Position numbers and translations under genes: made by a program
Shown: piece after piece, positions 8,463 through 16,165 of the stretch
Position numbering within the stretch: position 1 is the stretch's first letter
Layout of the letters: each line of letters begins with the position of its first letter
The notes under the pieces: generated by a model
Database searches by the model: none
Told to the model about the DNA's origin: nothing
What the model saw: the letters and a program-made list of their open reading frames with translations, nothing else
Source of the DNA: Crocinitomicaceae bacterium
Lineage (GTDB): Bacteria; Bacteroidota; Bacteroidia; Flavobacteriales_D; Crocinitomicaceae
Length of the DNA: 37,418 bases
Assembly: GCA_029247685.1 (NCBI GenBank)
Contig: JAQWKT010000022.1
Span: 1-37,418, forward strand
Direction: 5' to 3'

Positions 8463-9986
8463 TTAATTAACCTTAACAAGGTTTTTTCCACTCATTTCTT
8501 TAGGGATTTTAATGTTGAGGAGATGAAGAATGGTTGGAGCTATATCTGCAAGAACTCCATCTTTTAATTTAACAGGTTTTTCAGAGACAAACACAATTGG
8601 CACAGGGTTTAAACTATGCGCTGTGTTAGGAGATCCATCTGGGTTAATAGCATAATCTGCATTTCCATGATCTGCAATAATAATAAATTCATACCCTTGT
8701 TTTTGTCCTGCATCAACAATGGCATGTAAACATGAATCGACGGTTTCGACCGCAGAAACAATGGAATTAAACACACCAGTGTGCCCTACCATGTCTGGAT
8801 TTGCAAAATTTAAACAAATAAAATCGGGCTTTCTTGTGTTTATTTCAGAAAGGATGTTGTCTCGAACTTCTGGCGCACTCATTTCAGGCATTAAATCATA
8901 TGTGGCGACTTTTGGTGAATTAACAAGCATTCTTTTTTCATTTTCAAAAGCTTTTTCTCTTCCACCATTAAAGAAAAAAGTAACGTGAGGATACTTTTCT
9001 GTCTCCGCTATTCTAACTTGATTTTTTCCATTTTCAGACAATACTTCTCCAAGTGTTTTTTGAATGTTTTCTTTTTTAAAAACGACATCGATGTTTTTAA
9101 ATTTTTTATTGTATTCTGTAAAAGAAAGATAAGTTAAGTTTAAAGGCTCCATATGGTGTTCAGGGATTTCCATTTGAGTTAGTGCCTCAGTTATTTCTCT
9201 TGGTCTATCTGTTCTAAAATTAAAACAGATGACCACATCTCCATCTGTTATTTTTGCTTTTTCTCCATTTTCTTGTTCTATTACACATGGATTAATGAAT
9301 TCATCTGTAATCCCATTTTGATAAGAATGATCAATAGCATCGGATGCTTTTTTAAAAACATCTCCTTTTGCTTTGGTTAGTAAGTCATATGCTTTTTTAA
9401 TTCGTTCCCAACGATTGTCTCTGTCCATTGCATAATATCTTCCTATTACAGAAGCGATTTTAAATGGAGTGTTTTTTATTTTGTTTTCAAGTTTTTTAAT
9501 AAATGCGCTTCCACTTTTTGGATCGCAGTCTCTACCATCTGTAAATGCATGAATATATAAGTTTTTGACATTTTTATTTTTTGCCATATCACACAAGGCA
9601 AAAAGATGTTCAATAGAGCTATGCACTCCCCCATTCGAAACAAGTCCAATAAGATGGATGTTTTTCTTATTATTTATGGCAAAATCAATAGCATTATTAA
9701 GTGTTTTATTCTTAAAGAATTCTCCAGAATCGATAGACCTATTTATCCGACTTAATTCTTGATAGACGATTCTTCCAGCACCAATGTTTAAATGTCCAAC
9801 CTCTGAATTCCCCATTTGCCCTTTGGGCAACCCAACATCTTCTCCTGAGGTTTTGAGAGTTGCATTGGGGTATTTACAAAGGAGAGAGTCCATAAACGGA
9901 GTTTTTGCTTGAGCAACGGCATCGTTTTTAGATCCATCTCCTATGCCCCATCCATCTAATATAATTAAGGCTATTTTTTCATTCAT
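8463..9986 (-). CDS. gpmI: 2,3-bisphosphoglycerate-independent phosphoglycerate mutase
   Basis: 507 residues, the standard length for this cofactor-independent enzyme, which interconverts 3- and 2-phosphoglycerate in glycolysis and gluconeogenesis using two Mn2+ ions. Seen directly: the metal-binding N-terminus ALIILDGWGIG (Asp11), the nucleophile loop GQMGNSEVGHLNIGAGR with Ser61, HAFTDGRD, RYYAMDRDNRWERI, FNFRTDRPREIT, the second metal site FANPDMVGHTG, and IIADHGNADY. All catalytic segments are present, so it should be active. Its ATG overlaps the TGA of the upstream histidine kinase (ATGA), implying translational coupling, which is an odd partner for a central-metabolism gene. Confidence 0.98.
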   Translation of the reverse strand: MNEKIALIILDGWGIGDGSKNDAVAQAKTPFMDSLLCKYPNATLKTSGEDVGLPKGQMGNSEVGHLNIGAGRIVYQELSRINRSIDSGEFFKNKTLNNAIDFAINNKKNIHLIGLVSNGGVHSSIEHLFALCDMAKNKNVKNLYIHAFTDGRDCDPKSGSAFIKKLENKIKNTPFKIASVIGRYYAMDRDNRWERIKKAYDLLTKAKGDVFKKASDAIDHSYQNGITDEFINPCVIEQENGEKAKITDGDVVICFNFRTDRPREITEALTQMEIPEHHMEPLNLTYLSFTEYNKKFKNIDVVFKKENIQKTLGEVLSENGKNQVRIAETEKYPHVTFFFNGGREKAFENEKRMLVNSPKVATYDLMPEMSAPEVRDNILSEINTRKPDFICLNFANPDMVGHTGVFNSIVSAVETVDSCLHAIVDAGQKQGYEFIIIADHGNADYAINPDGSPNTAHSLNPVPIVFVSEKPVKLKDGVLADIAPTILHLLNIKIPKEMSGKNLVKVN

Positions 9987-10870
9987 GCAGGCAAAGATAT
10001 TTTAAAAATAGAACCTGTCGGCATGTTTTTTTCATATTCTATCCTCCCTCCATGGAGAAGAATAAATTGTTTTGAAATAAATAATCCAAGGCCACTTCCT
10101 TTTTTGCTTCTAGTTTCTTCATTTTCTATTCTGTAAAATCGATTAAAAATAGATGGGACTTCATTTTTTTTAATTCCGGGGCCATTATCTGAGATAGAAA
10201 TTTGACATCCTGTTTTTGTTGAAGTCGCGACTATAGTTATTTCGCAATTTTCAACTGAATATTTAATGGCGTTGTCTAATAAATTATTAAGAACGGTTTC
10301 TAACATAAACTCGTCAACATGGAGAAAAAAACCGGGATTGACTTTTGTTTTAATGGAACACAAAGGGTGGTTAACAACATGCCTAGATTTTATTTTCTCC
10401 AAAAAAGTAGCGACATTAATTTTTTGTTTATGTGGCTTCATTTTATTCGAGTCCATTGCTGAGGCGAATAGAATATTATTTATAAGATTTTCTAATCGTT
10501 GATTTTCATGGATTGTTGCCTCTAATAAATCCTTGTTTTTAGTAATAGAAATTTTTCCTTTTTGTAATGTTTGAAGAAAGAGTTTTATGGCTGCTATAGG
10601 AGTTTTTAATTCATGAGTAATAGAAAGAAGAAAGTTGTTTTGGTTTTTTGAAAAAGCAATTTCTTTATTAATAGATTTTTTTATTCTCCAAAAGCCCAGC
10701 AATAAAAGAAGTAAAAACACGCTTCCTTCTCCAAGAATCATTAAGGTTCTTTTCTCCATGTTAACGGCTTCTTCTTGTGAAGAGAAGATTAAAAGGTATC
10801 CCCACCAACTAAATTGGATTAACACATATAAACTTAAGAGGTAAAACAGAAAATTGGTTTGTTTTTTCAT
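9983..10870 (-). CDS. Orphan membrane sensor histidine kinase
   Basis: 295 residues. There are two membrane helices (about 8-30 and 43-61) with only a short loop between them, so there is no sizeable extracytoplasmic sensor domain and the signal may be membrane or intracellular. HisKA follows, with the phospho-acceptor in LLSITHELKTPIAA (His86). The HATPase_c domain has the N box LLDNAIKYS (Asn200), G1 box ISDNGPGI (Asp228), F box IFNRFYRIEN and G2 box GSGLGLFIS (258-266). All boxes needed for autophosphorylation are intact. No response regulator gene is adjacent; the next gene downstream, overlapping by 4 bp, is gpmI. The DUF4956 gene ends 83 bp upstream. The partner regulator must be encoded elsewhere. 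Confidence 0.92.
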   Translation of the reverse strand: MKKQTNFLFYLLSLYVLIQFSWWGYLLIFSSQEEAVNMEKRTLMILGEGSVFLLLLLLGFWRIKKSINKEIAFSKNQNNFLLSITHELKTPIAAIKLFLQTLQKGKISITKNKDLLEATIHENQRLENLINNILFASAMDSNKMKPHKQKINVATFLEKIKSRHVVNHPLCSIKTKVNPGFFLHVDEFMLETVLNNLLDNAIKYSVENCEITIVATSTKTGCQISISDNGPGIKKNEVPSIFNRFYRIENEETRSKKGSGLGLFISKQFILLHGGRIEYEKNMPTGSIFKISLPA

Positions 10871-10953
10871 GTCAATTTTAATTAACCTTTACAGAAAACA
10901 CGCGGCATAAAATATTGGCAGAATTAAGAATAGCTTAAAGAAGAGAAATAAGG

Positions 10954-11787
10954 TTATTGCTCATCTTCATAAAAAAATATTTTTATTTGTGCAGTATCGT
11001 TTAAAAAATCAATTTTCCCTATTTCGAATCGATTAATTTGTAATCCTGTGCGTAGTTCCAAATCTTGTTTAAGCTCTATATGTTTTTCAGGAACAATAAG
11101 GTCTATACGTTCATACGTAATTGATTTTCTTGTCTCGTGCTTCATTAAGAACACAAATTCTAATAAAAAGGTTAAAATGACAACAAAAACATTTATCACA
11201 GCCATTTCTGCTAGGCTGATTTGATAAGAAGCTAAAGAGTTTACTACACTTAGCCCAATGACCAAAAACAGATATGTCATTTCTTTTATTTCAATGGCAT
11301 CTGTTCGGTAGCGAATAATTCCAAAAATAGCAAAAAGACCAAGCCCCATCCCTGTATCTATGTCTAGTTTTTTCAACCCAAAACAAAGAAAAAAGGTGAT
11401 CGTGCCAATGAGATAATACGTGAATAAATAGTCTTTTCTTTTGGATTTAGAATAGTATAAATATCGGATGATGATAGTTAGAAAAACAAGGTTAATTCCT
11501 AAGCGAATAAGTAGGCGGTAAAAATCATCATCAAACCAGGATAAACCAACAATGTTCTCTTCTTTCTTTTCCTCTATTTCTTCTTTTTTGTCTTTTTTTA
11601 ATTTTTTATCTTTTTTAGTTTTTGTTTGATTGACTTTCGCAGGGCTTACCTCTGAAATAGGGACATTTTCGCTTAAAACATCATCACTAGTTGAATTATT
11701 GTTTGTTTGTCCATGAAGGGAAAAGCCACTAAAAATCAGGATTAAAAACAGACTAGTTGATAGCAAAAACCTTTTTGTTTTGTTCAT
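10954..11787 (-). CDS. DUF4956 membrane protein, partner of the VTC-like polymerase
   Basis: 277 residues from the chosen ATG at 11787, which gives a proper signal peptide (MNKTKRFLLSTSLFLILIFSGFS). A longer form from 11841 overlaps the VTC gene by 7 bp and puts 18 polar residues before the signal; it cannot be excluded. A low-complexity, lysine/glutamate-rich segment (about 55-79) is followed by four or five membrane helices (about 92-213). These contain the DUF4956 hallmark GLGLFAIFGIIRYRTDAIEI, with a soluble C-terminal alpha/beta part at about 220-277. DUF4956 has no assigned biochemical function but is often encoded beside VTC-type polyphosphate polymerases, as here. Inference: a membrane channel, anchor or regulator for the polymerase product. 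The signal peptide and charged linker look like additions to the basic family architecture. Confidence 0.85.
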   Translation of the reverse strand: MNKTKRFLLSTSLFLILIFSGFSLHGQTNNNSTSDDVLSENVPISEVSPAKVNQTKTKKDKKLKKDKKEEIEEKKEENIVGLSWFDDDFYRLLIRLGINLVFLTIIIRYLYYSKSKRKDYLFTYYLIGTITFFLCFGLKKLDIDTGMGLGLFAIFGIIRYRTDAIEIKEMTYLFLVIGLSVVNSLASYQISLAEMAVINVFVVILTFLLEFVFLMKHETRKSITYERIDLIVPEKHIELKQDLELRTGLQINRFEIGKIDFLNDTAQIKIFFYEDEQ

Positions 11788-11834
11788 ATTGAAGTCAATA
11801 GGACTTATTTTATTTGAAAGTAAAAAGAGATTGT

Positions 11835-12593
11835 TTAACATGCTTTGTTTAATTTATTAATGTAAAGATATTTTTTTTTAAATCTATTTGATTTAATTTT
11901 TTTATTCGAATATAAATCCATTGTTCCAATACAGTATTTACTTATTCTATATGGTCTAATTAACCGTTTTTTTAGTTCCTTAAAAAAAACAGAAGTTCTA
12001 TTTGCCTTTCCTTGTTTTAATTCTGCAATAATTATGTTTGGGTATGTTTTCTTTTTCCCTTCAAACTCAAAACTCAGGTTAAAATCAAGCGTTAGTCGTT
12101 CAGCTTCGGTTTTACTAACAAGAGTTATTCTTTGAAAATCATTCCAAAGTGTGGGGGAAAAACGTTTTTCTTTTTTGATTTTTTTCTGAACATAAGAAAG
12201 GTTTTTTTTATCTAGTTTATCGACAAACCCATCTACCAAAATTCGTTCTTTATCAGTCCTTCCCTTTTTTTTCTTTTTTACTTCTAAAAAACAAATATCG
12301 GATTCTATATATTTTCGTATTCTGATTTTAAATCGATTTGTTTTTTTTCTGTGATGGTCATGAAAACATCCAAAGATAGAGTCATCAAAATATTGATTTT
12401 TATAACTTAATAAGGATTTTCCTTCTATTTCAAGACAAAAATAATCTTTATAAAGTTCCTCAAAGATCTCTAAAAAATCCATTTTGTTTAATATGTATTT
12501 GGTGTCAACGCGATTCATTAGTTTGACTGAATCCATCTCAGAAAGACTACATTTCTCAAATTTATTTAAGATCTCTGAAATGTTATTTGACAT
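11835..12593 (-). CDS. VTC-domain polyphosphate polymerase-like protein
   Basis: 252 residues, all one VTC domain, the tunnel-fold triphosphate-binding domain that in yeast Vtc4 makes polyphosphate from ATP. Basic and acidic residues lining such tunnels are visible: NRVDTKYIL (Arg28, Asp30, Lys32), YKNQYFDDSIFGCFHDH, RFKIRIRKY (Arg87-Arg93), CFLEVKKKKKGRTDKER (Glu104, Lys106, Arg112), IIAELKQGK (Glu191, a likely metal ligand) and RISKY (Ser218, Lys219). The match to Vtc4 active-site residues is from memory of the family, not an alignment. There is no signal peptide or membrane helix, so it should be cytoplasmic and depend on the overlapping DUF4956 protein for membrane contact. It lies 47 bp after the Reg_prop gene and two genes after CotH. 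Unusually lysine-rich, especially at the C-terminus. Confidence 0.88.
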   Translation of the reverse strand: MSNNISEILNKFEKCSLSEMDSVKLMNRVDTKYILNKMDFLEIFEELYKDYFCLEIEGKSLLSYKNQYFDDSIFGCFHDHHRKKTNRFKIRIRKYIESDICFLEVKKKKKGRTDKERILVDGFVDKLDKKNLSYVQKKIKKEKRFSPTLWNDFQRITLVSKTEAERLTLDFNLSFEFEGKKKTYPNIIIAELKQGKANRTSVFFKELKKRLIRPYRISKYCIGTMDLYSNKKIKSNRFKKKYLYINKLNKAC

Positions 12594-12640
12594 TGTTTTA
12601 TAATTTACGAGAAAGAGGGAAAAATGTTTGTTAGCAAAAC

Positions 12641-13897
12641 CTATTTCTTAATAATCTTCTTTCGAAGAAGTTGATTTTTATTAGTTAATACTTCAATAAA
12701 ATAGATGCCTTTCTCTGAATTTTGTAAATTAATTTCTGTTTTGCTATCAAACAAGTTTTTTTTGATTAAGATTGTTTTTCCTTCAATGTTCTTCACTTTT
12801 AAAACAGCATTGGTAAAGTTTTTAGAAAGGGTTAAATAATATAATCCATTATTGCTTGGATTAGGATATATATTAAGGTTGTTGTTTATTTCATTTATTG
12901 CAACAGGGGTATTCTCTATTTTAGAGACGCCAGTGCTAGTAGCAACCCAAACATTGTCATTTCCATCAATATCAAGTGCTCTTACCACAGGGCCAACAAG
13001 TCCATCACTAACGTCAAAGTCCGCCCAAAAGTTTCCGTCATAAACCGCTAGTCCACCTTCTGTAACTAAATAGTCTACATAAATTCCAGTCCAAATATTC
13101 CCTTGAGAATCCATTGCTAGATCCTCCACCGGATTAAGAGTATCTGGAGGAGAAAGAATAAGCATTTTAGTATGGTTTTGAACAAAAGCATTGGCGCTAT
13201 TGAATACGGTAAGACCTTCGGCCGTTCCAACCCATTTATTGTCCTGTCCATCGATCAACACTGACCGGACTTTGTTATTGATTAGGCCGTTGGTTTGATT
13301 GAAAATTTCAAATGCGCTTCCGTCAAACTTTATTAAGCCACCTAGGCCGCTAGCCAACCATGCGTCTCCATTTGAGTCAAAAGCGGTATAATTAATCCCA
13401 CCAAAAGGCAGCCCATCATTCATATTGTAAGATGTCCAACTAAATGTCGACGAGTCGTTTAAAATGGTTAAACCATCATAATCTCCAAACCAAATAGTTC
13501 CATCTGCTTTTTCAGCGATATGATTTATTCTGTTATCGCCAAGTCCATTAGAAGTGGTGAAAGAAGTCCATGATGTTCCGCCAAAGAAACTTACGCCAAA
13601 GTCTGTCCCAATCCAAACAATTCCAGTGCTTGTGACGCAAATAGCGTTGATGGAATTGTCAATAAAACCAGTATCCATAGAAGCGTTGTAGTTGGTCCAA
13701 ACAGAGCCGTCAAACATAGAGACCCCATTTTGAGTACCAAACCAAATGTTGTTGTTGTTTGGGTCAATAGAGATGCAGTTAACGCTATTATCAATAAGCC
13801 CATCTATATCGGTGTAATTTGTAAATACTTGTGCATTAATAGGAGCGTTTAATAGGCCCAAAAGGCAGAAAAGAAAAAAGAAATTATTTGTTTTCAT
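12641..13897 (-). CDS. Secreted Reg_prop beta-propeller protein with T9SS type A sorting domain
   Basis: 418 residues. A signal peptide (1-22, ending NAQ) precedes a run of about seven propeller blades of the two-component-regulator-propeller (Reg_prop) type at about 25-330. Each blade has an IWFGTQNGV-like core: IWFGTQNGVSMFDG, VWIGTDFGVSFFGG, IWFGDYDGLTILND, AWLASGLGGLIKFDG, KWVGTAEGLTVFNS, IWTGIYVDYLVTEGG and VWVATSTGVSKIEN. A T9SS type A sorting domain (NIYPNPSNNG to RKKIIKK) ends the protein. No kinase, GGDEF or DNA-binding domain follows the propeller, so it is not a hybrid sensor but an exported binding protein, possibly for glycan or protein. The gene starts 3 bp after the CotH stop. 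Confidence 0.88.
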   Translation of the reverse strand: MKTNNFFFLFCLLGLLNAPINAQVFTNYTDIDGLIDNSVNCISIDPNNNNIWFGTQNGVSMFDGSVWTNYNASMDTGFIDNSINAICVTSTGIVWIGTDFGVSFFGGTSWTSFTTSNGLGDNRINHIAEKADGTIWFGDYDGLTILNDSSTFSWTSYNMNDGLPFGGINYTAFDSNGDAWLASGLGGLIKFDGSAFEIFNQTNGLINNKVRSVLIDGQDNKWVGTAEGLTVFNSANAFVQNHTKMLILSPPDTLNPVEDLAMDSQGNIWTGIYVDYLVTEGGLAVYDGNFWADFDVSDGLVGPVVRALDIDGNDNVWVATSTGVSKIENTPVAINEINNNLNIYPNPSNNGLYYLTLSKNFTNAVLKVKNIEGKTILIKKNLFDSKTEINLQNSEKGIYFIEVLTNKNQLLRKKIIKK

Positions 13898-13900
13898 GAA

Positions 13901-16165
13901 TTAAAGTTTAATTATTTTCTTGGTTAAGGATAACGAGTAATTATATAAATTTATAAAATAAATACCGGGTTCTAATTTTTCGGTGTTTATTTCTAGAGAA
14001 TTATTATCCTGTAACACGTCTATTTTTTTAAGGCATTTCCCTCCAATGTCACATAACTTAAGATGTCCATTAAAGGGAGAAGTGTAACTTACTTTTAAAA
14101 TGTTTTTAACGGGATTTGGAAAGCATTTGAAATCAACTTGATTAAGAGTTGTTGTTTGTGCATGGTCATTATTTCCATTGTAAGAAGGCGTTAATTCAAT
14201 AAAAGGGCCTGTTCCATTTGGAATTCTGGCAAATGCCATGTCTGGGTTTTGAGTAGAAAACGAAACAGTGTCAAGTATTGATAAACTATCATATGAAAGA
14301 AAAAGATTTTCTCCAGCTGAAGAAAGCTTAAAGTTTGCATGTAAGCCCTCTTGATCACTATCATTATCCGCCCAAATAATCAAGTAATCGTCGGAGGGGA
14401 TTGTTTTTTCTGGGATTGGCCATTTTAATAAGTTTGTACTGTCGTCACTTAAGAAAAGCCCGCTGGTTGAAACGTTCGAAGCGCTTGGATTATAAAGCTC
14501 AATCCAATCGTCATAGTCTCCACTTTGATCAGCAACAACACTTTCGTTTTTAGCCATTATTTCATTGACAACAATTTCACCTAAATTAAGTTGGTTTTGA
14601 ATGGAATGATATTCGTATGCTGCTCTTTGAGGTGAAAACATCCCTGCTGAATCATTTTCGGCATAGATATAATATTGAATGTTATTGCAGGCGTTTATAA
14701 TTAGCCCTCCATAAGTTCCATCATTAGCTCCACCATCATTATGCATTCCATCATCGTACATAAGTGATTTGTTATAAAGCTCACCAATTCCAAATCTGGA
14801 CGCGAGTAAAACATTGGAAGCACTAGTGATTTCAGCAGTAATCCAAACGGTGTCTCCCAACGCGAAGTTTTGAGGAAAGTAATTTATAGCGCTAATTGTT
14901 GGGGCTCCCTGCATGCCCGGGTAGTTAACAAGAAAACTGTCTCGTGCATTCATAAGCTCTGTTATCCCAGGATAATCAATTAAATCAGAAACAGTGGAAT
15001 TTAGATTGTCTAAAAAATCATTCCAAGAATAAAACTTATTGGTGTCATTTAAAACGCTAAGATTTGTAAGTGCCTGAAAATAGAACCCTCGGTTATAATA
15101 GCTTTGATTCGAAAAGTTTTCTTCCATAATAGTTCGAATGTGCGCAAGATACATTCTTCTGTATTGAGGGTTATTAAAAAGGTTTCTTAACAAAGGTCTT
15201 GGGTAAACGGAAATACTATTATAGTGCGTTAAAGGGTCAAGTGTTTTTGCTTCTTCGATGGAGAAACCATTATAAAACAAAGATGCATCGGTAAACCGAA
15301 AGCTTGCAAAAGACATGTTTAAATCCCATATAATAGGGTTAAATATTCCATTGTCATCTTTATACAGATAATAGTTTTGAGCATAACCGATATAGCTATC
15401 TAAGTTTACCATGGAATAGTTAAGTGCATGCATCCAAAGAGTTCGGTCAACGTTTAAAATATTTTCAATGCTATCGGGGAAGTTATTAAGTGTGTCAATT
15501 AAACGATAAAGGGCACTCCAACCATAATCAGATTTTAAATCATAATAGGGGTAGTAGTCAGAAGAATCTGTTCCAGGGGACATGCTAAGGTTTGCATTTT
15601 CTCCATTTAAATCAAGGCTTTCAGGGTTACATTTAAAGAAAGAGTTTTCTCTTGACGAAAAGTGCTTAGAAAGAAAGTCTTTATTAACAGCTTCAACGTT
15701 TGTATAAACTCCCCAAAGCGTATCATTAATGTATAGGTTCGCATAATTAGCTTCAGATGCAGGCATATATTTACGTGAAATTTCATAGCTTAAGACCTCT
15801 CTTAAAAAAGAAGGGTCTTGTATTACATTGCTAAGTTTTAGTTTATTATGCCCTCTGTGGTTTTGATCGTCAATAACATGATCCAATTTAATGTTAAAAG
15901 GGTTTTTAACTCTATTGGTGCTTACAGAGCTAAACCCTTTGTATCTAATTCCAACGCTGTCATATAAGTGTCCATCAATTTCAACTGAACATAGCGTCCT
16001 GTTTTCTGCTCCTTCTACATAAAGACTATCCAAGATATGGTCCCAATTTGGTTCATTAAAGTAAACTTTTATTTCGCGAATACTGTCTACATTATAAAAC
16101 CCTGTTTGTGAAAACAGGGTTTTAGTAATTAGTAGAAAGAAAAAAAGAAAACGAAATTTATCCAT
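13901..16165 (-). CDS. CotH kinase-family protein with lamin-tail domain and T9SS type A sorting domain
   Basis: 754 residues. After a signal peptide (1-19) comes a CotH domain at about 28-400, related to the Bacillus spore-coat protein kinase CotH, an atypical secreted protein kinase. Family features seen are VGIRYKGFSS, NPFNIKLDHV, HNKLKLSN, LYINDTLWGVYTNVEAV, and the probable active-site pair in NLDSYIGYAQNYYLY (Asp256, Asn264) and PIIWDLNMSF (Asp281). An Ig-like stretch (about 420-525) and a lamin-tail domain (about 528-650; EIVVNEIMAKNES, DDWIELYNPS, LIIWADND) follow, then a type A sorting domain (FPNPVKN to LTKKIIKL). The start overlaps the preceding stop by one base (TAATG) and Reg_prop begins 3 bp later, so the three form an operon. 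Kinase activity is inferred from the family; substrates are unknown. Confidence 0.92.
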   Translation of the reverse strand: MDKFRFLFFFLLITKTLFSQTGFYNVDSIREIKVYFNEPNWDHILDSLYVEGAENRTLCSVEIDGHLYDSVGIRYKGFSSVSTNRVKNPFNIKLDHVIDDQNHRGHNKLKLSNVIQDPSFLREVLSYEISRKYMPASEANYANLYINDTLWGVYTNVEAVNKDFLSKHFSSRENSFFKCNPESLDLNGENANLSMSPGTDSSDYYPYYDLKSDYGWSALYRLIDTLNNFPDSIENILNVDRTLWMHALNYSMVNLDSYIGYAQNYYLYKDDNGIFNPIIWDLNMSFASFRFTDASLFYNGFSIEEAKTLDPLTHYNSISVYPRPLLRNLFNNPQYRRMYLAHIRTIMEENFSNQSYYNRGFYFQALTNLSVLNDTNKFYSWNDFLDNLNSTVSDLIDYPGITELMNARDSFLVNYPGMQGAPTISAINYFPQNFALGDTVWITAEITSASNVLLASRFGIGELYNKSLMYDDGMHNDGGANDGTYGGLIINACNNIQYYIYAENDSAGMFSPQRAAYEYHSIQNQLNLGEIVVNEIMAKNESVVADQSGDYDDWIELYNPSASNVSTSGLFLSDDSTNLLKWPIPEKTIPSDDYLIIWADNDSDQEGLHANFKLSSAGENLFLSYDSLSILDTVSFSTQNPDMAFARIPNGTGPFIELTPSYNGNNDHAQTTTLNQVDFKCFPNPVKNILKVSYTSPFNGHLKLCDIGGKCLKKIDVLQDNNSLEINTEKLEPGIYFINLYNYSLSLTKKIIKL

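Noticed and set aside
8461-8472. Perfect 12-bp palindrome GGTTAATTAACC at the gpmI stop
   Set aside because: It overlaps the stop codon and is AT-rich with no loop or T-run. A half-similar TTAATTAACC occurs upstream of the histidine kinase, but this is expected by chance.
11787-11841. Longer start at 11841 for the DUF4956 gene
   Set aside because: It adds 18 polar residues before an obvious signal peptide. It cannot be excluded, because the overlap with the VTC stop could mean translational coupling.
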